The notes: generated from the letters alone by a model not told the origin. DNA of 32,787 nucleotides from Providencia huaxiensis (GCF_002843235.3 NZ_CP031118.1:1-32787), one strand, 5' to 3'; numbered from the stretch's first letter, positions 22,039 through 30,995 are shown. Program-made: numbers and translations.

Positions 22039-22067
22039 TTGATTTTGGCACTTGTGCCATTTACAAT
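22039..22067 (+). promoter_or_regulatory. Promoter and operator of the virB-virD4 operon
   Basis: TTGATT (22039-22044) and TACAAT (22062-22067) are 17 bases apart. The spacer contains the palindrome TGGCAC-TT-GTGCCA (22046-22059), so a repressor bound there would block RNA polymerase. Transcription would start near 22074, leaving only a few bases before the ATG at 22080. Confidence 0.8.
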
Positions 22068-22079
22068 AAGTCGAGTTGC

Positions 22080-22313
22080 ATGTTTAATGGTGAGATTGTG
22101 AAAGCAAATAAAAAAATCTTAACCGATTTTATTGATGAAATGAAAATTTCAAATATTGAATTTTCTAGGGTTATAGAAAAAATAACCTTACGCCCATGCT
22201 CGGAAAGAACGGTAAGAGCATGGTTATTATCCTCTGATGCGCCTAGTTCTCGAGCTTGCCCTGATTGGGTTATTGGTTTATTACCTGAAATTAAAAAAGA
22301 GATCACAAAATGA
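22080..22313 (+). CDS. Small putative DNA-binding regulator heading the transfer operon
   Basis: This 77-residue protein appears helical. RPCSERTVRAWLLSSDAPSSRACPDWVIGLL can be read as a helix-turn-helix in which SERTVRAW is the recognition helix, as in small plasmid repressors and XRE-like proteins. It is the first gene after a promoter with a palindrome in its spacer, so autoregulation and control of the whole transfer operon is the natural inference. The leader is very short. A GTG 24 bases downstream is an alternative start but lies too close to GGTGAG. Its stop overlaps the next ATG by 4 bases. Confidence 0.62.
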   Translation: MFNGEIVKANKKILTDFIDEMKISNIEFSRVIEKITLRPCSERTVRAWLLSSDAPSSRACPDWVIGLLPEIKKEITK

Positions 22314-22678
22314 AAAAAAATCTTATTTTTGCGTTTGTAACAGCCTTGTCATTATCTGCATTAACAGGGTGCGGTGAAGATGATAATGGTCGGTTAGCTG
22401 GTACTTATATTAACAAAGAAAAAGATAAAATGGTTTTAGAGTACAAAAAACCAGCTTACTTAGTTTCTTTTGTCGCTTATGATAATTTTTCTGACTCTTT
22501 AGGTAAAAGTGGTGTTTATTCAAAACCTAAAAATTTAGGAATGATAGAAAAAGATGGCGGTTTCTTAGTCAAATCAGATGATGGAAAAGAAAAGTTTTTT
22601 GAAATTAAAAATGATGGTAAAGAGTTAGTAACTCTTTATACGCCAACACCAAAAACATATATAAAATCAGGTAATTAA
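22310..22678 (+). CDS. Lipoprotein of unknown function upstream of virB1
   Basis: This 122-residue protein has a lipoprotein signal peptide ending in the lipobox LTGC (Cys21), followed by GEDDNGRLAGTYINKE, so it is anchored to a membrane in the periplasm. The mature part looks like a small beta-rich domain. It overlaps the regulator gene by 4 bases. Possible roles are entry exclusion or assembly; in pKM101-type systems the exclusion lipoprotein lies elsewhere in the operon. I cannot assign it. Confidence 0.7.
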   Translation: MKKNLIFAFVTALSLSALTGCGEDDNGRLAGTYINKEKDKMVLEYKKPAYLVSFVAYDNFSDSLGKSGVYSKPKNLGMIEKDGGFLVKSDDGKEKFFEIKNDGKELVTLYTPTPKTYIKSGN

Positions 22679-22682
22679 CATT

Positions 22683-23279
22683 ATGATAAAGGCTGCGGTT
22701 TTAAGTGCGCTGTTTTCTCAATGTGCGCCTGATGTGAGTCCAGTTACATTAAACGCTTTGATCGGGGTTGAGTCAGCGGGTAAACCGTATGTCGTTGCGA
22801 ATGTTACTGATAATACAAGCCATTATTTTGATAATAAAGAAAAAGCCATTTTTTTTATTAATGATTTGTCAAGTAAAAATAAGCGTTATAGTGCAGGGCT
22901 GATGCAAATCTATTCAGGTAACTTTAAAGCCTATGGATTAACTAATGAAACGGTATTTGATCACTGTACAAACATTAAAACAGGCGCGGAAATTCTGAAA
23001 AGTTGCTATAACACCGCTTCAAAAGAAACAAGCGATCCGCAAATTGCTTTGCGTAAAGCTATGAGTTGTTATTATTCGGGTAATTTCACAAGAGGGTTTA
23101 AACAAGAATCAGACGGAAAAAGCTATGTACAACGTATCGAGTTAAAGGTTAACAAGGATTTTGCTGTTCCTGAAATGAAAGTGGCAGGTGAGCAAAAAAA
23201 ATCGAGTCCTGATAAGACGGTTGTTTACTCAAATCAGGAAAAACAAAAAAACGATTGGGATGTTTTCGGAGATTATTAA
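22683..23279 (+). CDS. virB1: VirB1 lytic transglycosylase
   Basis: This 198-residue muramidase opens the peptidoglycan for the channel. The slt-type fold is seen in NALIGVESAGKP, with the catalytic Glu30, in SAGLMQIYSGNF and in MSCYYSGNF. The C-terminal tail is polar. No classic signal peptide is evident, though the first 12 residues are hydrophobic. It is followed directly by virB2, whose ATG begins at the next base after the stop. Confidence 0.92.
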   Translation: MIKAAVLSALFSQCAPDVSPVTLNALIGVESAGKPYVVANVTDNTSHYFDNKEKAIFFINDLSSKNKRYSAGLMQIYSGNFKAYGLTNETVFDHCTNIKTGAEILKSCYNTASKETSDPQIALRKAMSCYYSGNFTRGFKQESDGKSYVQRIELKVNKDFAVPEMKVAGEQKKSSPDKTVVYSNQEKQKNDWDVFGDY

Positions 23280-23618
23280 ATGAATTATTTATCTGTATTG
23301 GGTTTTAAAATGAAAAAAGGTGCTGTCGCTAACACTTTAATGTTTGTTTTTGCTTTTGCTGTAATGTGTATTGCTCAACCTGTGTTTGCAGCAGGTGGGC
23401 TAGGCAGTTTAGATAAGGCAACAACTGCTTTACAAGATATTTTAAGTTGGTTGAAAGTGTTTGTTGTTGTCGCTTCCATTCTTTATATCACCTATTTGGT
23501 GGTTATGGCTATTGCAGAGAAAAAAGCATGGTCTGATGTCATGATGGGATTGGTTTATTGTGCAATCGCAGGTGGTGTCGTTATGGGTGGTGAGTGGGCG
23601 ACTACTCTTTGGGATTAA
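23280..23618 (+). CDS. virB2: VirB2 major pilin
   Basis: This 112-residue precursor of the transfer pilus has a long signal peptide ending AQPVFA-A at about residue 37. The mature part is about 75 residues with two hydrophobic helices (WLKVFVVVASILYITYLVV and VMMGLVYCAIAGGVVMGG), as in TraM/VirB2. An internal ATG at 23310 (MKKGAVANTLM) would give a more typical signal length. A terminator-like hairpin follows the gene, which probably raises pilin expression relative to the genes downstream. Confidence 0.9.
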   Translation: MNYLSVLGFKMKKGAVANTLMFVFAFAVMCIAQPVFAAGGLGSLDKATTALQDILSWLKVFVVVASILYITYLVVMAIAEKKAWSDVMMGLVYCAIAGGVVMGGEWATTLWD

Positions 23619-23627
23619 TATCAACAA

Positions 23628-23659
23628 TAAAAAAGTAGGGCTTCGTGCCCTATTTTTTT
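23628..23659 (+). terminator. Terminator-like attenuator between virB2 and virB3
   Basis: tagggc pairs with gcccta around a 5-base loop, extended by A-T pairs, and is followed by seven T residues. It lies inside the operon between two genes on the same strand. Partial termination here would set pilin above the rest of the channel. Confidence 0.82.
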
Positions 23660-23673
23660 AAATAAGGTTTTCT

Positions 23674-23979
23674 ATGAACGATGAAATTGATTCAGAATAT
23701 CTCACTTACAACGGTTTTAATCGTCCTGCTTTAGTCGCTGGCGTTCCGTTAATGTTAATGCTTCCCATTTTAGGTTTTGCAATCTTTGGTGGGTTTATCT
23801 TTGTTAATATTTTCGGGTTGTTTGGGATTATCCCTGTTGGGATTTCTCTTTTAAGCATTATTGTTATTAGGGCAATGACTGATAATGATCCTAACGCATT
23901 ACGGGTTGTCCGTTTCAATTTAAAAGGTTTTTTTATCAAATTGGGTAAACCTATTTTAGCAGTAAGGGGTCGAGAATGA
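23674..23979 (+). CDS. virB3: VirB3 inner-membrane channel protein
   Basis: This 101-residue protein has RPALVAGVPLMLMLPILGFA and a second hydrophobic segment (about 45-68), then the conserved MTDNDPNALRVVRFNLKGF typical of VirB3/TrwM. It is part of the inner-membrane complex and works with VirB4. Its stop overlaps the virB4 start by 4 bases. Confidence 0.92.
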   Translation: MNDEIDSEYLTYNGFNRPALVAGVPLMLMLPILGFAIFGGFIFVNIFGLFGIIPVGISLLSIIVIRAMTDNDPNALRVVRFNLKGFFIKLGKPILAVRGRE

Positions 23980-26339
23980 GTGAGGTTAAAAATGTTAATG
24001 CCAGTAAATACATTGCTGAGTATAACTTCCATGTTGCTGAAAATGTCATTTATACAAAAGATGGCAAGTTATTAACGACACTTGAAATTGATGGTTTTCC
24101 TTATGAGTCAATCAATGACAGTGAAATAGTTAATGAATTTTCAAACATGAAAAACTTTTTCGTGGGGTTAGGTAAGCAGGGTAACTTGTTTATCTGGTCG
24201 CATATTGTTAAAAAACGAATGCTTTTAAATGATAGTTATCGTTTTATCAATAATGCCTTTTTGCAAGGTTTTGCAGATAAATATGTGAATACTTTGAAAA
24301 ATGGCGATTTTTTTAAAACCTCTTATTTTTTAACTTTTGGTATCAGTGTTTCTTCGGTTGGCGATTCTATTAATGATGGGATTGAAAAACTGCAAGAAAT
24401 TGTTCAGCAGACTAAAAGTGTTTTCAGTAAAATGAATGTTCGCTCTTTAGGCGTAAGAAATGATTATGTTAGTGAAGTTGCCAGTGATTACCTATCATTT
24501 TTAGTTAATCATCAGATTGTCGATATTCCTTTATCGGGTACTCGTATTAAAGAAACGATTACTAATAGTGATCTTTTCTTTGGTTTTGATGTGGCTGAAA
24601 TTAAAAATTATGAATCAGAAAAAAATATTTTCTGTTCTAACTACGTTATTAAAGACTTTCCACGCACAACTTCTATTGGTCAATGGGATTTTTTATTAAA
24701 ACTCCCGTATGAGTTTGTATTGACTCAATCATTTATTGCTGAATCTCCTACAAAATCACTTAAAAAGTTAGAATCTCAATTGAATAAATTAGGTTCTACA
24801 AAAGATGCTGCGGTTACACAACAAGAAGAATTGGAAGTAGGGCAAGAAGTAGTACAAGACGGCTCAACGCTTTTCGGTTCGTATCATGCCGTTTTAACTG
24901 TATTTGGTGATAGTGTCGATGCAGCAAAAGAAAATGGCGTTAAAGTATCGTCTGAGTTTATTACAGGGGGTAAAGGTTTTCGCTTTATCAAATCAACAAA
25001 CGTTGCCCCTTTGACGTATTTTTCTCACTTACCAATGACTAAGTACCGTCCGTTACCGTCAAACAGGACGCTTACTAACCTAGCATGTCTATTTTCTTTA
25101 CATAATTTCAGTTATGGCAAGCAGTACGGTAATCCTATTGGTGATGGTACGGCAATCATGCCATTAAAAACTGTTTCAGATAGTTTGTATTACTTTAATA
25201 CACATTACAGTGACCTTTATAAAAATGTAACAGGTCAAAAAATAGCAGGTCACGCGCTCATATTAGGGGCTACTGGTGCAGGTAAAACAACATTTGAAGG
25301 AGCTGCGACGGCTTTTCTACAACGTTTCGATCCCTATATGTTTGTAATTGACTATAACCGTTCTACGGAGCTTTTTGTTAGAGCTTATGGGGGAAGCTAT
25401 TTTTCGCTTTCTGAGGGCGTTTATACGGGCTTAAATCCTTTTCAAATAGGTAACAGCGACGATCCCGAATTGATGTCTTTTTTAAAGGCATGGGTTAAGC
25501 GTGGGGCTGTTTTCAATGATGGAACAGATTGTACTGATAGTGAAGCCATTCAAATAGATAATGCAGTAGAAGCCATTATGGGATTGCCGTCTAATTTAAG
25601 GCGTTTCAGAGGGCTTTTAGAAAGCATACCATCCGATTCTGATTTGTTTTTACGCCTTAAAAAATGGTGTGGTGAGGGGGCGTTAGCGTGGGCATTAGAT
25701 AGTGAAACCAATACATTTAATCCTAATGATTATAAAAAAGTGGGTTTTGATACAACTGCCATTCTTGAAATGGTTGGGGGGAAAATTCATCCAGCCTGTG
25801 AAATGATTTTAAGTGTTTTGTTTTTCTACAAAAATAGAATGCAAAAATCAGGGGAATTAATGTTGACGATTGTAGAGGAGTTTTGGATGCCTGCAAACTT
25901 CCCTATGACGCAAGCCATGATTAAATCTGCTTTAAAAGCAGGGCGTATGAAAGGTGAGATGATCTGGTTAACAAGTCAGTCACCCGAAGATGCTATAAAT
26001 TGTGAGATTTTCGCTGCAATTGTTCAGCAAACGAGTACAAAAATTTGTTTACCAAATCCTGATGCTCAATGGTCTGGTTATGAAAAAATTGGTTTAACTA
26101 AAAAGGAATTTGATTTACTTAAATCACTTGGTCGTGAAAGTCGTATTATGTTAATAAAACAATCTAATGCGTCTGCGTTTGCAAAGATGGATTTATACGG
26201 TTTTGATGATTATTTACCTATCATATCAGGTTCACAAGCTGGCGTGGCTCTGTGTGATAAAATCAGAAAAGAAACGGGCGATAATCCGAATGATTGGATT
26301 CCTCGCTTTTTACAAGAACTTTCAAGCTCAAATAATTAA
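23976..26339 (+). CDS. virB4: VirB4 ATPase of the secretion channel
   Basis: This 787-residue ATPase powers pilus assembly and substrate transfer at the cytoplasmic base. Walker A is GATGAGKT at residues 431-438. Later motifs include MLTIVEEFWMP (Walker B) and IWLTSQSPEDA. The length is normal for a stand-alone VirB4. The start overlaps virB3 by 4 bases, and virB5 follows 10 bases after the stop. Confidence 0.95.
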   Translation: MSEVKNVNASKYIAEYNFHVAENVIYTKDGKLLTTLEIDGFPYESINDSEIVNEFSNMKNFFVGLGKQGNLFIWSHIVKKRMLLNDSYRFINNAFLQGFADKYVNTLKNGDFFKTSYFLTFGISVSSVGDSINDGIEKLQEIVQQTKSVFSKMNVRSLGVRNDYVSEVASDYLSFLVNHQIVDIPLSGTRIKETITNSDLFFGFDVAEIKNYESEKNIFCSNYVIKDFPRTTSIGQWDFLLKLPYEFVLTQSFIAESPTKSLKKLESQLNKLGSTKDAAVTQQEELEVGQEVVQDGSTLFGSYHAVLTVFGDSVDAAKENGVKVSSEFITGGKGFRFIKSTNVAPLTYFSHLPMTKYRPLPSNRTLTNLACLFSLHNFSYGKQYGNPIGDGTAIMPLKTVSDSLYYFNTHYSDLYKNVTGQKIAGHALILGATGAGKTTFEGAATAFLQRFDPYMFVIDYNRSTELFVRAYGGSYFSLSEGVYTGLNPFQIGNSDDPELMSFLKAWVKRGAVFNDGTDCTDSEAIQIDNAVEAIMGLPSNLRRFRGLLESIPSDSDLFLRLKKWCGEGALAWALDSETNTFNPNDYKKVGFDTTAILEMVGGKIHPACEMILSVLFFYKNRMQKSGELMLTIVEEFWMPANFPMTQAMIKSALKAGRMKGEMIWLTSQSPEDAINCEIFAAIVQQTSTKICLPNPDAQWSGYEKIGLTKKEFDLLKSLGRESRIMLIKQSNASAFAKMDLYGFDDYLPIISGSQAGVALCDKIRKETGDNPNDWIPRFLQELSSSNN

Positions 26340-26349
26340 GGGATTTAAA

Positions 26350-27036
26350 ATGAAAAAAAATATTGTTGCCGTTTTGTTATCTTCTGCTTTAGCTTCGCCT
26401 GTAGTATTTGGTGGGGGGATTCCAACTATTGATGGTGCTGCCATTGCTCAATCTGCACAAATTCTTAATGAAGCAAAAAACCAACTTAAAGAATTGCAAG
26501 ATCAGGTTAAAACCGCAAAAAATCAGTTGGCAGACTTTCAAAAAGAAGCCGAAGAAACGAAAAGACGGCTTGAGGGCTATACGGATTTTAGCAGCTATTT
26601 TGATTCGTCCAGTGCGTATCTAAAAGATACGTTAAACGATGTTAAAAAGGATATTACCTCTAAGGATTTATCTGATTTTTTTAATGATAATGATATTCAG
26701 GTTGAAGATGGTTCTGGTCTTGAGTCCATTTATAAAGCGAAAGTTGAAGAAATAAAAACGTATGAACGTTTACAAGATAATTTAACTACTCAAGCAAAAA
26801 AAATGGATCGCTTGCAAAGGGATTTTGAAAGTGCAACTACACCACAACAAAAACAAGATATTCTAAATACCTTACAAATGGAAAATCTTAAAATGGACAC
26901 AACCTTAAAGGCGGTTGATTATGAGCTTAAAAAACAAAAGGAAGAACAACAAATAAAAGAAAATGAATTGCAAAGAAAATACATGGAAAATGAAATGAAA
27001 ACGCCTGAAATAAAAGGGTCGTTTAATCTTAAATAG
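26350..27036 (+). CDS. virB5: VirB5 minor pilin
   Basis: This 228-residue protein has a signal peptide (about 1-21, SPVVFG-G). The mature part is mostly coiled-coil: an N-terminal pair of helices with AKNQLKELQDQVKTAKNQL, a middle helical region (about 80-140), and a Glu/Lys-rich helix at the C-terminus. This matches TraC/VirB5, found at the pilus tip. The ATG at 26350 is preferred to an upstream in-frame start inside virB4 because it begins the signal peptide. Confidence 0.88.
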   Translation: MKKNIVAVLLSSALASPVVFGGGIPTIDGAAIAQSAQILNEAKNQLKELQDQVKTAKNQLADFQKEAEETKRRLEGYTDFSSYFDSSSAYLKDTLNDVKKDITSKDLSDFFNDNDIQVEDGSGLESIYKAKVEEIKTYERLQDNLTTQAKKMDRLQRDFESATTPQQKQDILNTLQMENLKMDTTLKAVDYELKKQKEEQQIKENELQRKYMENEMKTPEIKGSFNLK

Positions 27037-27047
27037 TAGAGGTTTTT

Positions 27048-28040
27048 ATGGCTATCAATTTAGTTGCTGGTATGTTTGAAACGCTTGAAAATGCGATAAC
27101 TGAACAGGTAGCAAGTAATTTTGAAACTCTTTATACCGTAGTTCTTCCTATTTGGACTACGGGGGTTATTATTTATTATGTGGTTACTGTTTGGGAAATC
27201 ATTTACGGTGATAAACAAATTATTATTAATGAGTTTATTACTAAGTTTATGGTTCTAGCCGTAATTACCGCTTTTTTAGGGGGGTCTGCCGTCTACACGG
27301 CTAATGTTGTGCCTTTTGTAATGAAAAGCGGTCAGGAATTAGCAGGGCAGTTAATCGGGGGGGATAGCGGAACAACAGGGCAGATGATAGATGGTATGAT
27401 AAATAGCGTTATTGAGCTTGGTAAAAAGGAATATAAAGACATAGGTGATGCTGGGATGTTCGATAAAATAGGCGTTGCTATTATGTTTGCAATAAAATGT
27501 ATTATTCTTTTTATTACAGCAGGGGCTTTTATCATTTACAGTTCTGCTTATCTGATTATGGCAATGGTTATGGTTGGTATTTTGCTTTCTTTAGGTGGTA
27601 TCTTTATCATGTTTGCCGCTTTTCCATCAACACGGCAAATGTTTACCTCTTGGGTTGGCTCTTGCTTAAACTACATTTTTTTAAACATAAGCTATGCCAT
27701 TTTGTTTAGTATGATGATAAAGTATTTAAATGCTTTTATGTTAGAAAATGCCACTGAAGGTAATGATGATAATAACCTATGGGTTATTGCTATGGTCGGA
27801 CTTACTTTTGCAATTGGTTGTTTTCTTTTACAACAGGTTGCTGTTTTAGTTAGTCAGTTAACTGGTGGTGTTGGTATAAATGGTTTAGTCGGTGCTGTAA
27901 ATGGTTTTGCAGGTAGAGGTATGCAAGCATTAGGACTCGGAGCTAGAGGTGCAGGTAAAACCGCAAATGTTGTGGGTAATGCTGCATCTAAAGCAAGAGA
28001 TAGATTATGGAGTCAAGGCGGTAAGGTTAAGGGGTCATAA
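27048..28040 (+). CDS. virB6: VirB6 polytopic inner-membrane protein
   Basis: This 330-residue protein has at least five hydrophobic segments (about 30-52, 60-80, 145-200 as two, 225-285 as two) and a glycine/alanine-rich C-terminal tail (GLVGAVNGFAGRGMQ). That layout is typical of VirB6/TrwI, which forms part of the channel in the inner membrane. The stop is followed directly by the virB7 ATG. Confidence 0.92.
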   Translation: MAINLVAGMFETLENAITEQVASNFETLYTVVLPIWTTGVIIYYVVTVWEIIYGDKQIIINEFITKFMVLAVITAFLGGSAVYTANVVPFVMKSGQELAGQLIGGDSGTTGQMIDGMINSVIELGKKEYKDIGDAGMFDKIGVAIMFAIKCIILFITAGAFIIYSSAYLIMAMVMVGILLSLGGIFIMFAAFPSTRQMFTSWVGSCLNYIFLNISYAILFSMMIKYLNAFMLENATEGNDDNNLWVIAMVGLTFAIGCFLLQQVAVLVSQLTGGVGINGLVGAVNGFAGRGMQALGLGARGAGKTANVVGNAASKARDRLWSQGGKVKGS

Positions 28041-28178
28041 ATGAAAAAGTTAATCAGTATTTTATTGTTGGGTTTTTGTTTGGTTGGTTGTACAACAACT
28101 AATCCTCCTGATGCTCCAAAAGCAGAGGGTAAATGGCAAGATTTAAACACTAATTTAAAAGATATTCAGGCAAGGTGA
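28041..28178 (+). CDS. virB7: VirB7 lipoprotein
   Basis: This 45-residue lipoprotein starts MKKLISILLLGF, with lipobox LVGC (Cys17) and a mature end containing TTTNPPDAPK and KWQDLNTNLKDIQAR. It is an outer-membrane core-complex subunit that pairs with VirB9. It starts at the base after the virB6 stop and ends 3 bases before virB8. It is easily missed because of its size. Confidence 0.9.
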   Translation: MKKLISILLLGFCLVGCTTTNPPDAPKAEGKWQDLNTNLKDIQAR

Positions 28179-28181
28179 TAA

Positions 28182-28928
28182 ATGAAAAATCAAATTCACG
28201 ATAATGAAAAGTATTTTCAGGAATCTATTGCTGATGCTGAAAAACCGCAAAAGAAAAGCCAAAATGAAAAGCAAATCTTTGATGCGGTAAAAGTGTTTGA
28301 AACTGATGTGATAGAGTCGAAACAAAAGCGTATTGGTTTTTTGACTAAAATTAATATTTTTCAAGGTGTCACTATCGTTTTATTGGCAGGAGCATTAATC
28401 GGTTTAACACCGTTAAAAACGGTAGAGCCTTTTCTATTAAGGGTAGACAACACAACAGGATATGTTGATAAGGTTAATCCTTATGAAGTTAAAGGTAATA
28501 CTGTTAATGAAGCTGTTCAACGCTACTTTCTTGCTCGTTTTATCGAAAATAGAGAGGGCTATGAGTGGTTTACAGTACAAGATATGTATAATTTTGTTGA
28601 AGCTACATCAAATAAAGCCGTTTTTGATGCGTATAAAAATTATATGATTAGTAATCAATCCCCTGTTAAAGTTTTAAGTAACAGAATGAAAATGCTTGTT
28701 AAAGTTAACGGCATTACCTTTTTGGATGATTCAACGGCACAAATACGGTTTACTAAACTGATTACTGAGCCTGATGGAAAAGCTGCGGTTGGTTATATTC
28801 CAACTAAGTGGATTGCAACATTAAAATTTGATTTTTCTAAAAAAATCACGACTGAACAAGAAAGGCTTTTAAATCCTTTAGGTTTAAATGTTATTTCCTA
28901 TCGTGTTGATGCTGAGGTGGTGAAATGA
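28182..28928 (+). CDS. virB8: VirB8 inner-membrane assembly protein
   Basis: This 248-residue protein has a cytoplasmic N-terminus, a single membrane helix (about 58-76) and a periplasmic domain with the VirB8 pattern LRVDNTTGYVDKV, ARFIENREGYEWFTVQDMYN and IRFTKLI. It nucleates assembly of the channel. The stop overlaps the virB9 start by 4 bases. Confidence 0.93.
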   Translation: MKNQIHDNEKYFQESIADAEKPQKKSQNEKQIFDAVKVFETDVIESKQKRIGFLTKINIFQGVTIVLLAGALIGLTPLKTVEPFLLRVDNTTGYVDKVNPYEVKGNTVNEAVQRYFLARFIENREGYEWFTVQDMYNFVEATSNKAVFDAYKNYMISNQSPVKVLSNRMKMLVKVNGITFLDDSTAQIRFTKLITEPDGKAAVGYIPTKWIATLKFDFSKKITTEQERLLNPLGLNVISYRVDAEVVK

Positions 28929-29713
28929 TTAAAAAAACTACCTTAGCGATCAGTTTATCCCTGATGTTTTCTACTGCGGTTTATGCTGCCGCTATCCCTA
29001 AATCGTCAGGGGCGGATGTTCGAGTTCAGGAAATTACTTATAACCCTAATAATGTCACCATTGTAAAAGTAAAGTCTGGTGTGGCTACCTTAATTCAACT
29101 CGAAGCCGACGAATTTTTGAGTGGTGATGAAACAGGAATGGGGTTAGGCGATCCGCTTGCTTGGAATGTCTCCGTTCGGGGTAATAATATCTTTTTACGT
29201 CCTATTGCTGAACAACCCGACACCAATATTGCATTGGTGACAAACAAACGGACGTATGCGATTCAGTTAACCAGTGCTGGAACGGGTACACCGACTTTTA
29301 TTATGAGATACATTTACCCTAAAGCCCCTGAGCCTGTTAAACAGACTGTATTTTTAGGGAAAAGTACAATAAAACTACCTTGTTTTGATGGGGGCAAAAT
29401 CAATACCACATATCAGGTTAAAGGTAGCCAAAACATTAAACCAAATGGGATATGGGATAATGGCGAATTTACTTGTTTTAAATGGAATAATGCAAGTGAT
29501 TTGCCTGTGGTTTATCGTGTTTTACCTGATGGAAAAGAAAATCTTGTTAATTACCACATGGACAAAAACGTTATGGTAGTTCATGAGGTTTCTAATAACT
29601 TTGTCTTGAGGTTAGGTAATAGTGTTATGGAAGTGAAAACGGATCATAACATTAATCGTGGTTACAATTATAACGGTACAACTAACGGTGAAAAGTTATT
29701 GGAGCGTAAATAA
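28925..29713 (+). CDS. virB9: VirB9 outer-membrane core-complex protein
   Basis: This 262-residue protein has a signal peptide (about 1-22, YAA-A), then AIPKSSGADVRVQEITYNPN and a C-terminal CagX/VirB9 domain with a VFLGKSTIKLPCFDGG section and a final GEKLLERK. It forms the periplasmic and outer-membrane ring with VirB7 and VirB10. Its stop overlaps the virB10 start by one base. Confidence 0.93.
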   Translation: MIKKTTLAISLSLMFSTAVYAAAIPKSSGADVRVQEITYNPNNVTIVKVKSGVATLIQLEADEFLSGDETGMGLGDPLAWNVSVRGNNIFLRPIAEQPDTNIALVTNKRTYAIQLTSAGTGTPTFIMRYIYPKAPEPVKQTVFLGKSTIKLPCFDGGKINTTYQVKGSQNIKPNGIWDNGEFTCFKWNNASDLPVVYRVLPDGKENLVNYHMDKNVMVVHEVSNNFVLRLGNSVMEVKTDHNINRGYNYNGTTNGEKLLERK

Positions 29714-30939
29714 TGGGATTATTTAATAAAAAGAAAAAGCCTAGTAATCAACCTCCCGTAGAACATACGGGGGGGCAAACAAGTTTACAAGGTGACAGAA
29801 ATAAACTGTCAGTGTCAGGTAAACAAAGTAAAAATAAGAAAAAGCTGCTGTTAATAGCCTTGTTTCTTTTGTTGGTCGCAATAATAGGGGGTATTTCGTT
29901 ATATTCTTTTGTTAAATCAAAACAACAAAAGGAAATCCCTGTTGAGCTTTCTGATGCTGATAATGCTCAATATCAGCGGACGGATGCGTCAAATCGTGCA
30001 TTAACTGATTTTATGGATAAGCAAGAAAGAAACAACGAAACTCTAGCCGATGCCATAGATAAAGAAAAAGGAAAAATAAACAACAAAGAAGTTGAACCAA
30101 AAGAAGATAAACAAGATAACAGCGTTATCTTACCGCCTGTTACTGAAAATAGTGTTATTGATAAAAAACAATCTGGTAAAGACGAGATCACGCCAGAAAT
30201 GCGAAAAAATCAAGGTGAAATTCTGATCGCTCAAAATGCGATTGCTTCACCTGATAAAAGCAATGCTAATCAAAACACTAAAGATATGGCAGAAGAACGA
30301 GACGGAAAAAGAAGTGAGGGAGATTTTTTAAAAGGCGCACATTTCGCTGATGGGTCTGTAGGATTTATTAAAAACCGTCAATTTTTGCTTTCGGCTGGCA
30401 CGTCAATGCCATGTGTTTTAAAAACAAAAATTGTTACAAATTACCCTGCTGTGGTTATGTGTCAACTCACAAAAAATGTCTATTCCGATGATGGTAAAAG
30501 TATTCTTATTCGTTCAGGGGCATTACTGCAAGGTGAGCAAACAAAAGTCATTAAGCAGGGGATAGGGCGTGTTTTTGTTAACTGGTCAACGGTCAAAGAC
30601 GGCAATATCAGTGTAAGAATTGATGCTTTAGGTGCTGATGGGTTAGGTGCTTCTGGCTTACCTGCATGGATTGACTCTCATTTTTGGGAACGTTTTGGCG
30701 GTGCGATCATGCTTTCATTCATTGATGATGCGCTTGCTGCTGCTGCCAGTCATGCGAGTAACGATAAGTCTGATGGTGTAACGGTTGATAATACCCGTAG
30801 TACAGCGTCAAACATGGCTGAATTGGCTCTTGAAAACTCAATCAACATACCGCCTACGGCTTACGTTAATCAGGGTGAAATTTTAACGGTTATTGTGCCT
30901 AGAAACGTTGATTTTTCATCTGTATATAAAACTGAATGA
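29713..30939 (+). CDS. virB10: VirB10 channel protein spanning the envelope
   Basis: This 408-residue protein has a basic cytoplasmic N-terminus (about 1-44), one membrane helix (about 45-67), a long polar periplasmic linker (about 68-200) and the C-terminal VirB10/TrbI barrel. Markers are GDFLKGAHFADGS, TSMPCVLKTKIVTNYPAVVMCQ and ASGLPAWIDSHFWERFGGAIMLS. The end LTVIVPRNVDFS is conserved. It senses ATP use by VirB11 and VirD4. Confidence 0.93.
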   Translation: MGLFNKKKKPSNQPPVEHTGGQTSLQGDRNKLSVSGKQSKNKKKLLLIALFLLLVAIIGGISLYSFVKSKQQKEIPVELSDADNAQYQRTDASNRALTDFMDKQERNNETLADAIDKEKGKINNKEVEPKEDKQDNSVILPPVTENSVIDKKQSGKDEITPEMRKNQGEILIAQNAIASPDKSNANQNTKDMAEERDGKRSEGDFLKGAHFADGSVGFIKNRQFLLSAGTSMPCVLKTKIVTNYPAVVMCQLTKNVYSDDGKSILIRSGALLQGEQTKVIKQGIGRVFVNWSTVKDGNISVRIDALGADGLGASGLPAWIDSHFWERFGGAIMLSFIDDALAAAASHASNDKSDGVTVDNTRSTASNMAELALENSINIPPTAYVNQGEILTVIVPRNVDFSSVYKTE

Positions 30940-30949
30940 TTTTATAACC

Positions 30950-30995
30950 AATCCCGAGAAAACCTTGAAATATTTTCAAGGTTTGGGTCGGGATT
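30950..30995. other. Two-stage hairpin between virB10 and virB11
   Basis: An 8-bp outer stem (30950-30957 with 30988-30995) encloses an 11-bp inner stem (30960-30970 with 30974-30984) with a 3-base loop. No T-run follows. It lies in the 81-base gap between the two genes, the largest gap after the virB2 one, and may adjust mRNA stability or virB11 level. Confidence 0.6.

Noticed and set aside
26167..26349. Upstream in-frame extension of virB5 inside virB4
   Set aside because: It would bury the signal peptide 61 residues inside the protein; the ATG at 26350 is clearly the start.
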